A DNA stretch of 64,000 nucleotides from Allobosea sp. BK604 (GCF_004341515.1 NZ_SLZF01000003.1:1-64000), one strand, 5' to 3'. Positions 6,759 through 15,913 are shown, counted from the stretch's first letter. Made by a program: numbers and translations. Notes: generated by a model from the sequence alone, not told the origin.

Positions 6759-8279
6759 ATGACCAAGCTCACCCGCCGCAATGCCCTCGGCGTCATCGCT
6801 GCCCCGGCCGCGCTCGCCGCGACCGCCCCTGTCGCCCATGCGCAGCAGCCGGCCCCGGCCTTCACGCTGCTTCTGGTCAACGACATCTACAAGATGAGCG
6901 ACGACAAGGGTCGCGGCGGCTTCGCCCGCGCTGCCGGCATCGCCAAGGCCGAGCGCGCCCGCGGCGTGCCCGTCCTCTTCTGCCACGCCGGCGATTGCTA
7001 CTCGCCCTCGCTGATGTCGGGCTTCGACCAAGGCGCCCATATCGTCGCGATGCAGAACAAGTTCGGGCTCGACGTCTTCGTTCCCGGCAACCACGAGTTC
7101 GATTTCGGCAAGGAGAACTATCTCAAGCTCACGGCGGCGCAGACCTATCCGACCTTCGCCGCCAACCTGCGCGACGCCGCCGGCAACGCCTTGCCCGGCC
7201 ACAAGGATTCGCAGATTTTCGAGCTCGGCGGCCTCAAGGTCGGCGTCATCGGCACGGCCTATGATCCGACGCCGCAGATCTCCAATCCGGGCGACCTGAA
7301 ATTCTCGTCGACGATGGAAGCACTGCGCCGCGAGGCCAAGGTGCTGAAATCGCAGGGCGCCGACATCCTCGTCGCCGTCGTCCATGCCGACCGCGCCATG
7401 GACCTGGAGATCGTGCGCTCGCGCGTCGTCGACATCCTGCTCACCGGCCACGACCACGATCTCGCCATCGCCTATGACGGCAAGGTGGTGATGGTGGAGT
7501 CGAACGAGGAAGGCAATTACGTCACCGCGATCGACATCGCCGCGACCGTGACCGGCGAAGGCGCCGCCCGGCAGGTCGCCTGGACGCCGACCTTCCGCGT
7601 CAACGATTCCCGCTCGGCGACGCCCGACCCCGAGGTCGTCGCCATCGTGAAGGGCTACGAGTCCGAACTGTCGAAAGAACTCGATGTCGAGATCGCGACG
7701 CTCGCCGCGCCGCTCGATTCGCGCACGGGCGTGATCCGCACCCAGGAGACCGCGATCGGCAATCTGATCGCAGACGCGCTCTGCGCCTCGACCGGCGCCA
7801 AGCTCGCGATCAGCAATGCCGGTGGCATCCGCGCCAACAAGCAATATCCCGCCGGGCACAAGCTGACCCGCCGCGACGTGCTCTCCGAGTTGCCCTTCGG
7901 CAACGCCTCGATCATGGTCCAGATCACCGGCAAGGATGTGAAGAACGCGATCGAGAACGGGCTTGCGCCGGCGCCGCAGGGCTCGGGCCGCTTCCCGGTG
8001 ATCTCCGGTTTCAAGGTCGAGGCCGACGTCAAGCGGCCGCCCGGCCAGCGCGTCATCTCGATCACGGTCGATGGCCAGCCGATCGACGAGGCCGCGACCT
8101 ACACCGTGGCTTCCAACAACTTCATGCTGGCGGGTGGCGACGGCTACACGTCGCTGGCGCGTGGCAAGGTGCTGATCGGCCTCACCGACGGCAAGCTGAT
8201 GGCGAACGAGACCATGGTCTATCTGCGCCGTCTCGGCACCGTGGACGCCAAGGTCGAGGGCCGGATCGTCCTGACGTGA
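6759..8279 (+). CDS. Periplasmic 5'-nucleotidase / 2',3'-cyclic phosphodiesterase family (UshA-like)
   Basis: A 506-aa exported metallophosphatase. The N-terminus carries a twin-arginine motif (LTRRNALG) and cleavage near AHAQQP, implying Tat export. The calcineurin-like metal-binding set is present: LVNDIYK (a variant of the usual D-x-H), FCHAGDCYSP, VPGNHEFDFGK, VVHADR and TGHDHD. The C-terminal 5'-nucleotidase domain has AISNAGGIRANKQYPAG and the substrate stretch NNFMLAGGDGYTSL. It probably hydrolyses extracellular nucleotides to recover phosphate and nucleosides. Its TGA overlaps the GTG start of the uracil-DNA glycosylase gene by three bases, so the two are translationally coupled. Confidence 0.9.
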   Translation: MTKLTRRNALGVIAAPAALAATAPVAHAQQPAPAFTLLLVNDIYKMSDDKGRGGFARAAGIAKAERARGVPVLFCHAGDCYSPSLMSGFDQGAHIVAMQNKFGLDVFVPGNHEFDFGKENYLKLTAAQTYPTFAANLRDAAGNALPGHKDSQIFELGGLKVGVIGTAYDPTPQISNPGDLKFSSTMEALRREAKVLKSQGADILVAVVHADRAMDLEIVRSRVVDILLTGHDHDLAIAYDGKVVMVESNEEGNYVTAIDIAATVTGEGAARQVAWTPTFRVNDSRSATPDPEVVAIVKGYESELSKELDVEIATLAAPLDSRTGVIRTQETAIGNLIADALCASTGAKLAISNAGGIRANKQYPAGHKLTRRDVLSELPFGNASIMVQITGKDVKNAIENGLAPAPQGSGRFPVISGFKVEADVKRPPGQRVISITVDGQPIDEAATYTVASNNFMLAGGDGYTSLARGKVLIGLTDGKLMANETMVYLRRLGTVDAKVEGRIVLT

Positions 8280-8977
8280 GTGTCTACGCGGCGGCGCTCG
8301 CACAATTTCTGGCGAGCCCGGCGAGCAGGGGCTGGAGCGGATTACCGGTCTTCGCCGCCGGTGGTGCAGCGGTGCGCGCCTGCGCCGCCGCCGATGCCGA
8401 GCGTGCGGCCGGCCATGTCGTCGCCCCGGCGCCCGAGCGCATCTTCGCCGCGCTGGCGCAAACGCCGCTGGAGACCGTACGGGCGGTGATCCTCGGCCAG
8501 GATCCTTATCCGACGCCCGGCCACGCCAACGGCCTCGCCTTCTCCTATGTCGGCCCGCCGCCGCTGCCGCGCTCGCTGGTCAATATCTACAAGGAGCGGG
8601 CGCATGACCTCGGTCATGCGGCGCCCAATGGCGGCGATCTCTCTGCCTGGGCCGCTCAGGGTGTGCTGTTGCTGAACTCGGCGCTCACTGTGCGCGAGGG
8701 CGCCGCCAAGGCGGGCTCGCATCTCTCGCTCGGCTGGAGCGCCGTCACCGACGCGATCATCACCGCCGTCTCGACGAAGCGCCCGCATGTCGTGTTCCTG
8801 CTCTGGGGCGCGCCGGCCCAGGCCAAGCGAGGCCTGATCGACGAGAGCCGGCATCATGTGATCGCCAGCCCGCACCCGTCGCCGCTCTCGGCAAGGCGGG
8901 GCTTTTTTGGCTCCAGGCCGTTCAGCCGGGCGAACGCGTGGCTCGAGGCGAAGGGCGAGCCTGCCATCGACTGGTGA
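8276..8977 (+). CDS. ung: Uracil-DNA glycosylase (family 1)
   Basis: Removes uracil from DNA to start base-excision repair. The 233-aa protein has motif A as GQDPYPTPGHANGLAFS (residues 74-90) with the catalytic Asp76 and the thymine-excluding Tyr78, the LLLNSALTVREG strand that contains the uracil-contacting Asn, and motif B HPSPLS with His200. The residue after GQDPY is Pro instead of the usual His, a small departure from the E. coli enzyme. The GTG start at 8276 lies inside the stop of the nucleotidase gene, so translation probably re-initiates there. No separate promoter is visible. Confidence 0.93.
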   Translation: MSVYAAALAQFLASPASRGWSGLPVFAAGGAAVRACAAADAERAAGHVVAPAPERIFAALAQTPLETVRAVILGQDPYPTPGHANGLAFSYVGPPPLPRSLVNIYKERAHDLGHAAPNGGDLSAWAAQGVLLLNSALTVREGAAKAGSHLSLGWSAVTDAIITAVSTKRPHVVFLLWGAPAQAKRGLIDESRHHVIASPHPSPLSARRGFFGSRPFSRANAWLEAKGEPAIDW

Positions 8978-8991
8978 AACGCGAAACGCTG

Positions 8992-9133
8992 TAAGGCTGC
9001 TTCAAAATTCGCCAGCCTGTGTCGGCTGGCGTGGCGGTCGAGAACCGGAGCGCAGCGTACATCTGTACGTGAGCACCGGAAGCGCAGACCGCCGCGTCAG
9101 ACGGCCAGGATCGCGGATTTGGAAGCAGTCTTA
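8992..9133. repeat. Long imperfect palindromic element, family D
   Basis: TAAGGCTGCTTCAAAATTCGC (8992-9012) pairs with the inverse of 9113-9133, with 18 of 21 positions matching. Between these ends are nested inverted repeats: CGCCAGCC-N6-GGCTGGCG (9010-9031), GGCGGTC...GACCGCC, and CGTACA-TC-TGTACG. The right end covers the stop codon of the PaaK-like gene (9131-9133). The structure resembles a dispersed non-coding palindromic unit rather than a gene; no open frame of note is inside. Confidence 0.75.
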
Positions 9134-10363
9134 CCCCACCGGCCGCTCGTCCGCGATGACCTTGCCATCATTCGGCAAGGCCCCGAGCGGCAGGATCTCG
9201 ACCGCGCCCTTGAGCTTCGTCACCTGCTGCAGGGTCGAGGAGACCGCGTCGACGAAGCCGGCCGGCTCGGCATAGATCTCGGCCTTGAGCGTCATCGTGT
9301 CGATCTCGTTGGCGCGGCCGACGACGAGCCTGAGCTTGGCGATCTCGGCATGGCGCCTGGCGATCTCCGCCACCTGCTCGGGACGCACGAACATGCCCTT
9401 GATCTTGGCGGTCTGGTCGGCGCGGCCCATCCAGCCCTTGATCCGCGTATTTTTCCGTCCGCTGGCGCTCGCGCCCGGCAGGACCGCCGTGAGATCGCCC
9501 ACCGCCAGCCTGATCTGCGGATGATGCGGATCGAGATTGGTGACGACGATCTCGCCGACCTCCCCCTCCGCCACCGGATCGCCCGTGCCGGGCCGGACGA
9601 TCTCGACGATCAGGTTCTCGTTCAGCACCATCCCGTCGCGGGAAGCCGTCTCATAGGCGATCAACCCGAGATCGGCGGTGGCATAGAGCTGATAGGCATC
9701 GATGCCGCGCGTCCTGACCCAGTCCTGCAGCGAAGGCGGGAAGGCCGCGCCGGAGACGACCGCGCGCTTGATGCAGGAGATGTCGACGCCACGCGCATCC
9801 GCCGCCTCGATCAGGATCTTCAGGAAATCGGGCGTGCCTGAATAGCATTGCGGCTTGTAGGCGGCGATCACCTCCATCTGTTGCTCGGTATTGCCCGGCC
9901 CGGCCGGGATCACGGCGCAGCCGAGCGCGCGCGCGGCGGAATCCATCAGGAAGCCGCCCGGCGTCAGATGGTAGCTGAAGGTGTTGAGGACGATATCGCC
10001 CGCACGGAAGCCGGCGGCGAAGAGCCCGCGCGCCGTACCCCAGGGATCGGCGCCTGTGCCCTCGGGCTCGAAGATCGGCCCCGGCGAGGTGAAGAGCCGG
10101 CCGAACGAGCCGAGCGGCGCTCCGACGAAGCCGCCGAAAGGCGGGGCCTCCTTCTGAAGGGAGGGCATGTCGGCCTTGCGCAGGATTGGCAGCCTTGCCA
10201 GAGCGTTGCGGTCGGTGATCGCTGCGGGATCGACGCCCCTGAGATGCTTGCCATAGGCCGGTGTTTTCAGCGCGGCTTCGAGCACGGACCTCAGCCTGGC
10301 GAAGAGAGCGGCCTCACGGTCACCCGGCGAGCGGGTTTCGAGATCGTCGTAATGCTCGCTCAT
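9131..10363 (-). CDS. Phenylacetate-CoA ligase-like AMP-forming enzyme
   Basis: A 410-aa member of the PaaK branch of the ANL superfamily, which activates an (aryl)acid to its CoA thioester with ATP. Recognisable parts are AYGKHLRGVDP, LFTSPGPIFEPEGTG (P-loop-like region near residues 90-105), LNTFSYHLTPGG, SGTPDFLKIL, YQLYATADLGLIAYE and the C-terminal hinge KNTRIKGWMGRADQTAKIKGMF. It closes a minus-strand cassette of acyl-CoA synthetase, Liv transporter and metallopeptidase genes, suggesting that the imported acid is activated here. The substrate is not established. The stop lies inside a palindromic element. Confidence 0.85.
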   Translation of the reverse strand: MSEHYDDLETRSPGDREAALFARLRSVLEAALKTPAYGKHLRGVDPAAITDRNALARLPILRKADMPSLQKEAPPFGGFVGAPLGSFGRLFTSPGPIFEPEGTGADPWGTARGLFAAGFRAGDIVLNTFSYHLTPGGFLMDSAARALGCAVIPAGPGNTEQQMEVIAAYKPQCYSGTPDFLKILIEAADARGVDISCIKRAVVSGAAFPPSLQDWVRTRGIDAYQLYATADLGLIAYETASRDGMVLNENLIVEIVRPGTGDPVAEGEVGEIVVTNLDPHHPQIRLAVGDLTAVLPGASASGRKNTRIKGWMGRADQTAKIKGMFVRPEQVAEIARRHAEIAKLRLVVGRANEIDTMTLKAEIYAEPAGFVDAVSSTLQQVTKLKGAVEILPLGALPNDGKVIADERPVG

Positions 10364-10402
10364 CGGTGTCGTCCTCGATCTGCGTGCCGACGCGGCGGCT
10401 TT

Positions 10403-11086
10403 TCAACGGATGATGCGCAGGATGCGCAGGAAGTTCAGGAGCCCGACCAGCGCGCCGGCGACATAGGTGAAAGCGGCGGCCCGGAGCACGCCGCGCGCAG
10501 CCGGCAGGTCCTTGGCATGGAGGTAGCCGTCGCCGCTCAGGATCGGCAGCGCCTTGCCGAAACTGGCATCGAGCTCGAGCGGCAGGGTCACGAGATGCAC
10601 GACGAGGCCGACGCCGAGCATGGCGATGGCAATGCCGGCCTGCATCAGCGCCAGCGCCGGCACATGCGTCACCGCCATGACCAGGGGCGCCGTGATCAGC
10701 ACGACCATCGCGACCTTGTCGAAAATGATCAGGAAACGCGCCAGCGCCGTCCGCCAGGCGAAGAGCACGCTGCCCTGGGCATGCTGGATGGCATGGCCGA
10801 CCTCATGCGCCGCGACCGCCACCGCCGTGATCGAGCGGCCATCGTGGTTATCCGGCGAGAGCCTGATCGCCCGCGCCTGCGGGTCGTAGTGATCGCCGCC
10901 CGTCGCCGTGGTCTCGACCTTGACCCAGTTCAGCTGGAAGCGGTCGAGCAGATGCCGCGCCAGTTCGCCGCCCGTGCCCTGCAGGTCCGGCCGGTCTGTC
11001 GCGTGCCGCGCCATTTCACTGCGCACCCAGGCCTGCGGCCCGAAGACCAGGGCAAGGATCAGGATGGCGATGATCAGGTACAGCAT
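10403..11086 (-). CDS. Zinc metallopeptidase, YugP-like membrane protein
   Basis: A 227-aa integral membrane protein. The N-terminal anchor (LIIAILILALVFG) is followed by the zinc motif HEVGH in AVAAHEVGHAIQHAQG (about residues 92-107) and three further hydrophobic segments. This matches the DUF/PF04298 neutral zinc metallopeptidase family typified by YugP. Its function is poorly known; it likely processes membrane or periplasmic peptides. It lies between livF and the PaaK-like ligase in the same direction (24 bases after livF), so it travels with the transport cassette without an obvious catalytic role in it. Confidence 0.85.
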   Translation of the reverse strand: MLYLIIAILILALVFGPQAWVRSEMARHATDRPDLQGTGGELARHLLDRFQLNWVKVETTATGGDHYDPQARAIRLSPDNHDGRSITAVAVAAHEVGHAIQHAQGSVLFAWRTALARFLIIFDKVAMVVLITAPLVMAVTHVPALALMQAGIAIAMLGVGLVVHLVTLPLELDASFGKALPILSGDGYLHAKDLPAARGVLRAAAFTYVAGALVGLLNFLRILRIIR

Positions 11087-11110
11087 GGCGCATCTGGTAC
11101 TCCGCCAGGC

Positions 11111-11956
11111 TTACGACAGCCAGCGCTTGCGGCGCTTGTAGCTCTTCACGTCGCGGAAGGACTTCTTGTCGCCCTCGGCGACGCCGAGGTAGAACTCCTT
11201 CACGTCTTCGTTCTCGCGCAGCATTGCGGCCTCGCCATCCATGACGACGCGGCCAGTCTCCATGATGTAGCCGTAGGTCGCATAGCGCAGGGCCATGTTG
11301 GTGTTCTGCTCGGCGACGAGGAAGGAGACGTCCTCTTCCGCGTTCAGCCTTCTGACGATCTCGAAGATCTCCTCGACGATCTGCGGCGCCAGCCCCATCG
11401 AGGGCTCGTCGAGCAGGATCATCTTGGGCTTCGACATCATTGCCCGGCCGACCGCGCACATCTGCTGCTCGCCGCCGGAGGTATAGCCGGCCTGCGAGTT
11501 GCGGCGCTGCCTGAGCCGGGGGAAGAGCTCGTAGATCTTCTCGAGGTCGCGCTTGATCGCGGCATTGCCGTCGCGCCGGGTGAAGGCGCCGGTCAGCAGG
11601 TTCTCCTCGATCGAGAGGTGGCCGAAACAGTGCCGCCCCTCCATCACCTGGATGCAGCCGCGCCTGACCAGCTCGTTCGGCGACATCCGGTCGACACGCT
11701 CGCCGTCGAAGACGATCGATCCCTTGGTCACCTCGCCGCGCTCGGCCTTGAGCAGGTTCGAGATCGCCTTCAGTGTCGTGGTCTTGCCGGCGCCATTGGC
11801 GCCGAGGATCGCGACGATGCCCTTGCGCGGCACGGTCAGCGAGACGCCCTTCAGCACCAGGATGACGTGATCGTAGATCACCTCGATATTGTTCAGCGCG
11901 AGGATCGTGTCCGTCGCGGTGGTGGCCGAGGGCTTATCGAGGGTCGCGGTCGACAT
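11111..11956 (-). CDS. livF: Branched-chain-type ABC transporter ATPase (LivF-like)
   Basis: A 281-aa ATPase of the HAAT (Liv) uptake family. Walker A is GANGAGKTTT, the signature is TSGGEQQM, Walker B is MILLDEPS, followed by the H-loop equivalent FLVAEQN typical of LivF. It is longer than E. coli LivF (237 aa) by an N-terminal threonine-rich extension and a basic C-terminal tail (DVKSYKRRKRWLS). The ATG at 11956 follows an AAGGAGCAGG ribosome site; the frame upstream of it only reads through a repeat element. It energises the LivHM pore together with LivG. Confidence 0.92.
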   Translation of the reverse strand: MSTATLDKPSATTATDTILALNNIEVIYDHVILVLKGVSLTVPRKGIVAILGANGAGKTTTLKAISNLLKAERGEVTKGSIVFDGERVDRMSPNELVRRGCIQVMEGRHCFGHLSIEENLLTGAFTRRDGNAAIKRDLEKIYELFPRLRQRRNSQAGYTSGGEQQMCAVGRAMMSKPKMILLDEPSMGLAPQIVEEIFEIVRRLNAEEDVSFLVAEQNTNMALRYATYGYIMETGRVVMDGEAAMLRENEDVKEFYLGVAEGDKKSFRDVKSYKRRKRWLS

Positions 11957-11968
11957 TACCTGCTCCTT

Positions 11969-12124
11969 CCTTCTCCCCCTGCGGGAGAAGGTGGCGCGCA
12001 GCGCCGGATGAGGGGTCGCGCTGCGCGTCGAAAATTCGTTCGAACCGCAAGGCCGGATACGGCAAATGCGACCCCTCATCCGTCTCGGCTCCGCCGAGCC
12101 ATCTTCTCCCGCAAGGGGAGAAGG
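11969..12124. repeat. Palindromic repeat, family B, between livK and livF
   Basis: The left end CCTTCTCCCCCTGCGGGAGA is answered by the right end TCTCCCGCAAGGGGAGAAGG, and GGATGAGGGGTCGCG by CGACCCCTCATCCG. The element fills the space between the binding-protein gene and livF within the operon. Its inverted ends also contain small local hairpins. In RNA it would fold into one large stem, a likely barrier to 3'-exonucleases or to transcription. Confidence 0.85.
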
Positions 12125-12148
12125 GAGCGCGGCGCGCAACGCGTCAGA

Positions 12149-13480
12149 TCACGACGATTTCTCGCAGGACTCCGTCCGCTTCGGCCAGCCGGTCGCCTTC
12201 TCGACATAGTCCTTGGCGCTGGCCTCGATCAGCGGGCGGACCTCGTCCTTCAGTGGCTCGATCCAGTCCGAGCCCTTGGTCCATTTGGTGCCGTCCCATT
12301 GCGAGACGAACATCTTGGAATGGCCGGAATGGTCGGTGCAGGAAACCGTGGTCGGCGTCGCGAACCCGTCCATGCCGATCTCCTTCAGCCGGGCCGGGGT
12401 GATGTTCAGCGTCTCCAGGCCGCGGCGCATGTCCTCGGCATTGACCACCTTCTTGCCGGTGACCTTCTGGGCGTTGCGGATCGCCTCGACGACCAGCATC
12501 GAGTTGTAGACACCGCGATTATAGAGCGCCTCACCGACCTTCTCCTTCGGCGTCGTGCTCTTACCCTTCTCGACGACGAACTTCATGATGTCCTGCATCG
12601 CCGGGAATTCAGTGCCCGATGCGGTCCAGCTCAGCGAACGATAGCCCTTGGCCTCAGCGCCACCGGCGCGGGCATCGTCATCGCCGCCTGCCCACCAGAC
12701 GCCGACCAGCTTGTTGATCGGGAAGTTGTTCTTGATCGCTTCCTTGACCGCGGTAGGGTTCATCGCGCCCCAGCCCTGGTTGTAGAGGAAGTCGGGCCGG
12801 TCACGCCGGATCGAGAGCCAGAGCGAGCCCTGGTTCTGCATGTCCGCCGCGGCCACCGGATAGAGCTTGACCTCGAACCCGTATTTCTTGGCGAGGTTCT
12901 CGAGCACCGGGATCGGCTCCTTGCCGAAGGGCGCGTCGAGATGGATCAGCCCGAGCTTCTTGCCCTTGAGCTTGTCCATGCCGCCGAGCTCGGCCGCCAT
13001 GTGCTTCACCATGACGGAGGCGCCGTCCCAATAGGTGAAGGGCGGGATGAAGACCCAGGGGAAATTCGTGCCGTCGGCCGAGGCCGAGAGGCCATAGGCC
13101 ATCGACAGGATCGGGATCTTGTCGATATGGGCGCGCGGGATCGCGGCCAGCGTCGCGCCGGTCGACCAGGGCGAATAGACGATCGTGTTCTTCGATTTGG
13201 CCTGCTCGTAGCACTCGATCGACTTCTTGGTGTCGTAGCCGGTCTCGCATTCCTCGTAGACGATCTTGACGCCGTTCACGCCGCCATCGCGCTCGTTGAT
13301 CATGGTGATGTAGTCGCGCATGCCGTCGCCGATCGGAATGCCCGAGCCCGAGAATGGCCCGGTGCGATAGGCGTTATTGGCGAAATAGACGCTGTCCTGC
13401 GCGGCCGCGGGTGCGATCGCCGCGCCGGCAGCCAGAAGCGCGCCCAGCGCTGCACCCTTCATCAGATTCAACTTCGTCAT
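12149..13480 (-). CDS. Branched-chain-type ABC transporter substrate-binding protein (LivK-like)
   Basis: A 443-aa periplasmic binding protein with an N-terminal signal peptide (LMKGAALGALLAAGAAIAPA, cleavage near AAAQDS). The type I periplasmic-binding fold is indicated by YRTGPFSGSGIPIGDGMRDY, YSPWSTGATLAAIPRAH and GLIHLDAPFGKEPIPVLENLAKK. It captures the substrate for LivHMGF. Its position in a cassette with two acyl/aryl-CoA ligases argues for an organic or aromatic acid rather than leucine, but this is inference. An ATG at 13480 with GGAGG shortly upstream supports the start. Confidence 0.9.
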   Translation of the reverse strand: MTKLNLMKGAALGALLAAGAAIAPAAAQDSVYFANNAYRTGPFSGSGIPIGDGMRDYITMINERDGGVNGVKIVYEECETGYDTKKSIECYEQAKSKNTIVYSPWSTGATLAAIPRAHIDKIPILSMAYGLSASADGTNFPWVFIPPFTYWDGASVMVKHMAAELGGMDKLKGKKLGLIHLDAPFGKEPIPVLENLAKKYGFEVKLYPVAAADMQNQGSLWLSIRRDRPDFLYNQGWGAMNPTAVKEAIKNNFPINKLVGVWWAGGDDDARAGGAEAKGYRSLSWTASGTEFPAMQDIMKFVVEKGKSTTPKEKVGEALYNRGVYNSMLVVEAIRNAQKVTGKKVVNAEDMRRGLETLNITPARLKEIGMDGFATPTTVSCTDHSGHSKMFVSQWDGTKWTKGSDWIEPLKDEVRPLIEASAKDYVEKATGWPKRTESCEKSS

Positions 13481-13586
13481 CTGTTGCTTCCTCCGTGGTT
13501 ACATCGGACGGCGCTTTGCGCCTCTCCGTTCCTCCTGCCCGCCGCTTGTCGATGGTGGCGGGTCGTGTTCTTGGGCCGTCTCTCCC

Positions 13587-14666
13587 TCAGTACGGGAAGG
13601 GCCACGTCCGCAATTTCTGCTTGGTGATCTGCCAGAGCCGCGCCAGGCCATGCGGCTCGACGATCAGGAAGAAGATGATCAGCGCGCCGACCAGCATGAA
13701 CGTGACATGCTCGGCGGCGGCGCCCGAGAGCGGCACGCCGAGCGCTGGCAGGCCGAATTTCAGGATGGTCGGCAGGCTCGCGATGAAGGCGGCGCCGAAG
13801 AAGGAGCCGATCAGCGAGCCGAGGCCGCCGATAATGACCATGAACAAGATGTTGAAGGAGAGGCGGATGGTGAAGACGTCATTGGCCTCGCCGCCGCCAT
13901 ACCAGAGGAAGATCATCATCGCGCCCGCGACGCCGGCAAAATAGGACGAGACGGCGAAGGCGGCGAGCTTGGTGTTGAGCAGCTTGATGCCCATCAGCTC
14001 GGCGGCGATATCCATGTCGCGCACCGCCATCCAGGAGCGGCCGAGCCTGCCATGGACCAGGTTCGATGCGATCCAGGTCAGCGCCACGACGAGGCCGAGG
14101 CAGACGAAATAACGCGTCTCCGGCAGCGAGGCCGGGCCGGTAACGGCGATGCCGAAGACATCGCGCTGCGGCACCTCGATCGCGCCCGAGGCATTGTAGT
14201 TGAACAGCCAGGGCACCCGCACGAAGGCCCATTGCAGAAAGAACTGCGCCGCGAGCGTTGCGACCGCGAGATAGAAGCCCTTGATCCGCAGTGAGGGCAG
14301 GCCGAACAGCACGCCGATCGCCGCCGAGAACAGGCCCGACAGCAGGATCAGGACGATGATGTTCACGCCCGGGAAAAAGGTCGTCAGCTTGTAGCAGGAA
14401 TAGGCGCCGACCCCCATGAAGGCCGCGGTGCCGAGCGAGATCAGCCCGGTATAGCCGGTGAGGATGTTGAGCCCGATCGCCGCCATCGAGAAGACCAGGA
14501 ACGGGATCATCACCGTCGCGATGAAGAAGTCGTTGCCGATCAGCGGGATGACGACGAAGGCGATCGCGAGGATCACGGCGATGCCGATCCGGTCCTGCAG
14601 GATCGGGAACACGGCCATGTCGGCCGCGTAGGAGGTCTTGTACTGGCCGGCTTCGCGGTAGAACAC
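13587..14666 (-). CDS. livM: Branched-chain-type ABC transporter permease (LivM-like)
   Basis: A 359-aa inner-membrane permease with eight or more hydrophobic segments and the LivM hallmark GYTGLISLGTAAFMGVGAYS, plus GGLGSLIGSFFGAAFIASLP toward the C-terminus. The N-terminus MFYREAGQYKTSYAAD is the form seen in this subfamily. It pairs with LivH, whose gene ends 10 bases before this start. The C-terminus ends in a short basic cytoplasmic tail. Confidence 0.92.
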   Translation of the reverse strand: MFYREAGQYKTSYAADMAVFPILQDRIGIAVILAIAFVVIPLIGNDFFIATVMIPFLVFSMAAIGLNILTGYTGLISLGTAAFMGVGAYSCYKLTTFFPGVNIIVLILLSGLFSAAIGVLFGLPSLRIKGFYLAVATLAAQFFLQWAFVRVPWLFNYNASGAIEVPQRDVFGIAVTGPASLPETRYFVCLGLVVALTWIASNLVHGRLGRSWMAVRDMDIAAELMGIKLLNTKLAAFAVSSYFAGVAGAMMIFLWYGGGEANDVFTIRLSFNILFMVIIGGLGSLIGSFFGAAFIASLPTILKFGLPALGVPLSGAAAEHVTFMLVGALIIFFLIVEPHGLARLWQITKQKLRTWPFPY

Positions 14667-14676
14667 GGGTCAGCCC

Positions 14677-15750
14677 TCAGATTCGTTCGATGATCTTGTC
14701 GCCGAACAGGCCCTGCGGCCGGAACAGCAGGAAGCCGAGCGCGATGAAATAGGCGAGCCAGCTCTCGATGCCGCCGCCGATCAGCGGGCCCCAGTAGAAC
14801 TCGCCGATCTTCTCGCCGATGCCGATGATCAGCCCGCCGACGATCGCCCCCGGGATCGAGGTGAAGCCGCCGAGGATCAGCACCGGCAGCGCCTTCAACG
14901 CCACGATCTCGAGCGCGAAGGAGACATCCGAGCGTGCGCCCCACATGATGCCGGTGATCAGCGCGACGATGCCGGCCGTGAACCAGACGATGACCCAGAT
15001 CTGGTTGAGCGAGATGCCGACCGAGAGCGCCGCCTTGTGGCTGTCGGCGACGGCCCGCAGGGCCCGGCCGATCCGGGTGTACTGGAAGAACAGGGCGAGC
15101 GCCGCGATCATCAGCGAGGCGATGATCGCGGCGGCGATGTCGATCTTCTGGAAGGAGACGAAGCCGCCCAGGATCTTGGCGTCGATCGCGCCCTTCGGCA
15201 GGAAGAGCTCGTCCGTGATCATCTGCTTGGGATTGCCGCCGAAGACGGATTCGCCGAAGCCGATCAGGAAATAGGTGATCCCGAAGGTCGCCATGAACAG
15301 GATGATGTCGGGCTGGTTGACCAGCGGCCGCAGCACCACCCGCTCGATCGTGACCGCGAGCACGAACATCACGCCGAGCGTCAGGATAACTGCCAGGAAG
15401 GCAGGGACGCCCTTCTCGTGCAGGCCGACCAGCGTCAGCGCCGCGAAGACGACCATGATGCCCTGGGCGAAGTTGAACACGCCCGAAGCCTTGAAGATCA
15501 GCACGAAGCCGAGCGCGATCAGCGCGTAGAGCACGCCCGAGACGAGCCCTTCCCAGATCGTCTGCACCAGCAGGTCCGGCGCCGTGACCATTTGCTGGAA
15601 CGGATCGATCAGCACGGCATAGAGCGTGCCGGAGCCGTCGAGCCTGGCGCCGACGATCGCCGCGACGACGATGGCCGCGAGGATGAGCCCGGCCTTGATC
15701 CAGCCATTGGCGAGGAGGCTCGGCGCGGGCCGGGTTGCGATATCGCTCAT
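14677..15750 (-). CDS. livH: Branched-chain-type ABC transporter permease (LivH-like)
   Basis: A 357-aa permease. The LivH motif region GVLYALIALGFVLIFKASGVFNFAQG is clear (residues about 75-100), along with GRALRAVADSHKAALSVGI, the cytoplasmic loop that contacts the ATPases. It has an extra N-terminal hydrophobic segment and a periplasmic insert compared with E. coli LivH. The ATG at 15750 has AGGAG 9 bases upstream; the longer open frame is non-homologous. It is followed closely by livM. Confidence 0.92.
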   Translation of the reverse strand: MSDIATRPAPSLLANGWIKAGLILAAIVVAAIVGARLDGSGTLYAVLIDPFQQMVTAPDLLVQTIWEGLVSGVLYALIALGFVLIFKASGVFNFAQGIMVVFAALTLVGLHEKGVPAFLAVILTLGVMFVLAVTIERVVLRPLVNQPDIILFMATFGITYFLIGFGESVFGGNPKQMITDELFLPKGAIDAKILGGFVSFQKIDIAAAIIASLMIAALALFFQYTRIGRALRAVADSHKAALSVGISLNQIWVIVWFTAGIVALITGIMWGARSDVSFALEIVALKALPVLILGGFTSIPGAIVGGLIIGIGEKIGEFYWGPLIGGGIESWLAYFIALGFLLFRPQGLFGDKIIERI

Positions 15751-15844
15751 GGCCTGGCGCTCCTGACTACCGCGACGGAGGCTGCACACTCGCCGCCATT
15801 GCGGGCATGGCTGGGCAATCCCGGGACGGCTGCGCACCCAGTCC

Positions 15845-15882
15845 TCCCGGATTGCTTCGTCGCTGCGCTCCTCGCAATGACG
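15845..15882. repeat. Half copy of palindromic repeat family A
   Basis: CGGATTGCTTCGTCGCTGCG followed by CTCCTCGCAATGACG matches only the right arm of the family A element. No left arm is present, so it is a degenerate or solo half between livG and livH. Confidence 0.7.
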
Positions 15883-15913
15883 GAGGAGCGCGTCATGCCG
15901 GAAAACGTACCGA

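Noticed and set aside
9848..13627. A 1259-codon open frame on the plus strand
   Set aside because: It is antisense to the PaaK-like, peptidase, livF and binding-protein genes, is Arg/His/Asp-rich with no motif, and crosses a repeat element. It is a GC-bias shadow.
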